DNA from: Alteribacter natronophilus
Lineage (GTDB): Bacteria > Bacillota > Bacilli > Bacillales > Salisediminibacteriaceae
Assembly: GCF_006007885.1 (NCBI RefSeq)
Contig: NZ_VCRO01000001.1
Coordinates: forward strand, 868,001-932,000
Direction: 5' to 3'
Length of the DNA stretch: 64,000 nucleotides
Shown here: piece after piece, positions 61,582 to 64,000 of the stretch
Layout: every line of letters begins with the position of its first letter
How positions within the stretch are numbered: the first letter of the stretch is position 1
Position numbers and translations under genes: made by a program
The notes under the pieces: model-generated
The model's input: only the letters and a program-made list of their open reading frames with translations
Databases searched by the model: none
What the model was told of the DNA's origin: nothing

Positions 61582-62667
61582 CTACTCCGCCAGCAGGCTC
61601 TTCAGTTCGGCGATCATTTCCTCATTCTGTTCACGGGTCCCGATTGTAATTCTCGCAGATGTGGGAAATCCGAGTGCTTCTCCATTCCGTACAATGTATC
61701 CGGCTTTCAGGAGACGGTTAAAAATATCCGTTCCCGGAACACCAAGATCAATCAGGATAAAGTTCCCCTGACTCGGGTAGCAGTGAAGGCCGTGCTCACG
61801 GCAGAACTTTTCAAACAGTTCAATTCCGTCGCGGTTTTTTCTGCTGCAGTCTTCTATAAACTGATCGTCATCAAGGGAATAATATGCAGCCATCTGTGCA
61901 ATCGTGGACGTATTAAACGGCTCTCTGGCAGGATCAAGCGACTGCATGAAGGTTTCGTCTCCCACCCCGTAACCGATCCGAAGCGACGCAAGACCATAGG
62001 CCTTTGAGAATGTACGGAGTACAACAAGATTTCTGTGTCCGCTGATCATCGGTACCGTATCGGGATAATCCTCAAGTGTCACGTACTCGTTATACGCCTC
62101 GTCACTTACAACGATCACATCTTCAGGGACGGATTTCAGGAAGCTTTCAAACGCCTCTTTTCCGATTGCATTTCCTGTCGGGTTATTCGGATTGCACACA
62201 AAAACAATTTTTGTTTTTTCGTCTATGGCATTCTTCATTCCCTCGAGATCGTGTTCCCCGTTCACAAGCGGAACCTCTTTAACCTCTGCTCCTTCAATGA
62301 CAGCATTGTGCCGGTACTGCGGAAATGTAGGTACCGCTGCAACAATATTGTCTCCTTTTGAAAGAAGGGCCCGGCAGAGGATCAGAATGACTTCATCTGA
62401 GCCGTTACCGAAGAGCAGCTGTTTTTCCGAGACGTTTAACCGTCCTGCCACCTTGGTTCTTAATTTCTGGGCATAGCCGTCAGGATAGACAGCCACGTCC
62501 TGCAGCGCACGGCTGATTGCTTCTTTCGCAAGAGGGGAACAGCCGTAGGGATTTTCATTCGAGGCCAGCTTGACTACCTTTTCAAGTCCCAGCTCCCGTT
62601 TTACTTCATCAACAGGCTTTCCCGGCTGGTAGGGGGTGAGCCCTTTCAGGGATTCTTTTACCATCAT
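61582..62667 (-). CDS. hisC: Histidinol-phosphate aminotransferase
   Basis: A PLP aminotransferase of histidine synthesis that in Bacillus also serves phenylalanine and tyrosine, which explains its place in the aromatic operon. Motifs: LTPYQPGKPVDEVKRELG, LASNENPYG, FGNGSDEVI, NPNNPTGN, SDEAYNEYV and the PLP lysine in RTFSKAYGLASLRIGYG. Three successive ATG codons follow GGAG; the middle one is given. An upstream in-frame start would add 16 residues across the intergenic dyad and is unlikely. Confidence 0.94.
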   Translation of the reverse strand: MMVKESLKGLTPYQPGKPVDEVKRELGLEKVVKLASNENPYGCSPLAKEAISRALQDVAVYPDGYAQKLRTKVAGRLNVSEKQLLFGNGSDEVILILCRALLSKGDNIVAAVPTFPQYRHNAVIEGAEVKEVPLVNGEHDLEGMKNAIDEKTKIVFVCNPNNPTGNAIGKEAFESFLKSVPEDVIVVSDEAYNEYVTLEDYPDTVPMISGHRNLVVLRTFSKAYGLASLRIGYGVGDETFMQSLDPAREPFNTSTIAQMAAYYSLDDDQFIEDCSRKNRDGIELFEKFCREHGLHCYPSQGNFILIDLGVPGTDIFNRLLKAGYIVRNGEALGFPTSARITIGTREQNEEMIAELKSLLAE

Positions 62668-62689
62668 CATTATCACTCCGTTTTTTTCT

Positions 62690-62750
62690 GGGACTGTCCC
62701 TTCATTTCTCCGCACGATTTGTCTTTACGGCTTCATCAGCAGGACAGTCC
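62690..62750 (-). other. Inverted repeat in the trpA-hisC gap
   Basis: GGGACTGTCC and GGACAGTCC (9 bp, perfectly complementary) lie 42 bases apart in the 112-base gap, the first being itself an 11-bp palindrome (GGGACTGTCCC). It is not followed by U residues on the minus strand, so it is not a normal terminator. It may be a message-stabilising or processing stem, or a protein site. Confidence 0.45.
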
Positions 62751-62779
62751 ATTTTTCTGTAGGCTTCTATACTATCGTA

Positions 62780-63583
62780 TTACGAAATGAGCTCACGGAC
62801 AAACTGTTTTAACTCCGCGAGAACAGAATTTCTTTCACTTCCGTTCAGCTTGTTCCTTCGTTCGTGAAGAAAGCGCACGAGAGCACTGCCGATTACAACG
62901 CCATCTGCAAGTTCGTGAAACTTCTTTACATGCTCTCGTTTTGATATACCAAAGCCTACAGCCACGGGTGTATCTGTGACATTATTTACCTCCCTGATGA
63001 TGTCGGAAAGATCTTCCTGAAACTGCTCTCTTGTCCCTGTTACACCAAGTGAGCTTACGAGGTAGAGAAAGCCGTCACTGTCCCCGGCAATCTTTTTTAC
63101 CCGTTTACGGGAGGTTGGTGCGATCAGAGGGATTAAAGCGATGCCATGTTCCCTGGCAAGCCTTTTCAGCCCGCCGCTTTCCTCATAGGGAAGATCCGGG
63201 ATGAGAAGACCGTCGATTCCTGCCCGGGCTGCTTTTTCCACAAGCAGGGATTCTCCTGTGGCAAGCACGGGGTTGATATACGTAAACAGAACAACAGGAA
63301 TTGTAAGACCCTGCTCCCTGGCGCGTCCGGCAAGCTCAACTGCTTTCAGGATATTCATTCCCTGTGCGATGGAGCGGATAGCTGCCTGCTCAATTACCGG
63401 CCCGTCTGCCAGTGGATCGCTGTAAGGCACACCCCATTCGATGACATCAGCGCCGGCTTCCTCGAGTGCCAGAGCTGCCTCGATCGTTGTTCCCGGGTCG
63501 GGATCCCCTGCCATCAGGTAGGGAATGAACAGATTCTTCCTGTTTTTGAATTCCGCACTCATGAGCTGCCCCATATTATTCAT
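62780..63583 (-). CDS. trpA: Tryptophan synthase alpha chain
   Basis: TrpA cleaves indoleglycerol phosphate and channels indole to TrpB. The TIM barrel has the catalytic glutamate in [20 protein letters not shown] and aspartate just after, [21 protein letters not shown], and GVTGTREQF with AVGFGIS for phosphate binding. The 267-residue length is normal. The ATG overlaps the trpB stop by 8 bases; ATGs three and seven codons later are alternatives. Confidence 0.95.
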   Translation of the reverse strand: MNNMGQLMSAEFKNRKNLFIPYLMAGDPDPGTTIEAALALEEAGADVIEWGVPYSDPLADGPVIEQAAIRSIAQGMNILKAVELAGRAREQGLTIPVVLFTYINPVLATGESLLVEKAARAGIDGLLIPDLPYEESGGLKRLAREHGIALIPLIAPTSRKRVKKIAGDSDGFLYLVSSLGVTGTREQFQEDLSDIIREVNNVTDTPVAVGFGISKREHVKKFHELADGVVIGSALVRFLHERRNKLNGSERNSVLAELKQFVRELIS

Positions 63584-64000
63584 CCCTTTCTTCTTCGTAC
63601 TGTTTTATTGTGTGTACATCTTTATCCCCCCGGCCGCTCAGGCACACAAGCACGGTTTCCCCCGTTTTTTTACCTGCGGCCGTCTTCACTGCCGCTGCCA
63701 GTGCATGAGCAGATTCAATAGCCGGCAGAATCCCTTCTGTTTCACTCAGAAGTTTCAGTGCCTCCATTGCTTCACGGTCCGTCACGGCTTCATAGGTTAC
63801 CCGGCCTGCATCCCGCAGGTGAGCGTGTTCTGGTCCGATACCCGGGTAGTCCAGCCCTGCTGAAATGGAATACGGTTCCTGAATATTGCCTCCTTCATCC
63901 TGAAGGAGATAGGAAAGGGAACCGTGAAGCACACCTCTTACCCCCTTGGTCAGAGTTGCTGCATGACGGTCTGTTTCCGTCCCTTTCCCTGCAGCCTCCA
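63576..64000 (-). CDS. trpB: Tryptophan synthase beta chain, C-terminal part (cut by window edge)
   Basis: The last 141 codons of trpB; the 5' part lies beyond the right edge. The frame reads [72 protein letters not shown] and [12 protein letters not shown], all hallmark segments of the PLP-dependent beta subunit. It is coupled to trpA by overlap, as the first visible gene of a trp-hisC-tyrA-aroA run like that of B. subtilis. Confidence 0.95.
   Translation of the reverse strand, partial: EAAGKGTETDRHAATLTKGVRGVLHGSLSYLLQDEGGNIQEPYSISAGLDYPGIGPEHAHLRDAGRVTYEAVTDREAMEALKLLSETEGILPAIESAHALAAAVKTAAGKKTGETVLVCLSGRGDKDVHTIKQYEEERDE

Overview
The window is chromosomal DNA of a spore-forming, Gram-positive Bacillaceae bacterium. 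The evidence is a long block whose gene order follows the Bacillus subtilis trp-to-recU region almost gene for gene, together with bacillithiol synthesis genes (bshA, bshB1), sporulation genes (ypjB, racA, an sspM-like gene), a menaquinol:cytochrome c reductase (qcrABC) and a SigI/RsgI pair. Strongly acidic protein tails and the two intergenic repeat families suggest a halophilic or alkaliphilic member of the family, but the genus cannot be fixed from sequence alone.

Left part (1-23 kb), less conserved in order: a truncated YfcC-type transporter; the deoxynucleoside kinases dgk and dck; tatA/tatC; a secreted orphan; an NRDE protein coupled to an NCS1 permease; a TelA-family gene with an unfamiliar partner behind both a housekeeping-type and an ECF-type promoter; sigI-rsgI with its own SigI-like promoter; an MBL hydrolase; an orphan; a ydbST membrane operon led by a 74-residue acidic protein; cvfC; two thioredoxin-fold proteins with a KynB-like hydrolase; a YeeE/YedE transporter; pncA; a DUF2524 protein; yvgT; and a lipoprotein.

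Right part (22-64 kb), conserved: yppE, racA, sspM, yppC, recU, ponA, ypoC, nth, dnaD, asnS, aspB, ypmB, ypmA, then (after an inserted mtaD, a degenerate MBL gene and a TPR gene flanking dinG) panD, panC, panB, birA, cca, bshA, bshB1, mgsA, dapB, ypjD, ypjC, yugP, ypjB, ypjA, qcrCBA, ypiF, ypiB, an inserted orphan, ypiA, aroA, tyrA, hisC, trpA and the 3' part of trpB. Nearly all lie on the minus strand in tight, often overlapping operons. They cover aromatic amino acid, pantothenate, lysine and bacillithiol synthesis, wall synthesis, DNA repair and replication start, and respiration.

Two repeat families are interspersed. One is a GC-rich palindromic element of about 205-235 bp: single copies near 19.8 and 23.9 kb (the latter flanked by a 9-bp direct repeat) and three tandem copies between panC and panD. 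The other is an element of about 80 bp with GCTCTGTTAAAG ends (8.3, 28.7 and 45.0 kb); one copy supplies the stop codon of cca. I found no tRNA, rRNA, CRISPR array, phage or transposase gene. No wholly new system is evident. The least explained items are the TelA partner, the ydbST-linked small protein, the metal-ligand-free MBL protein and the repeat elements.
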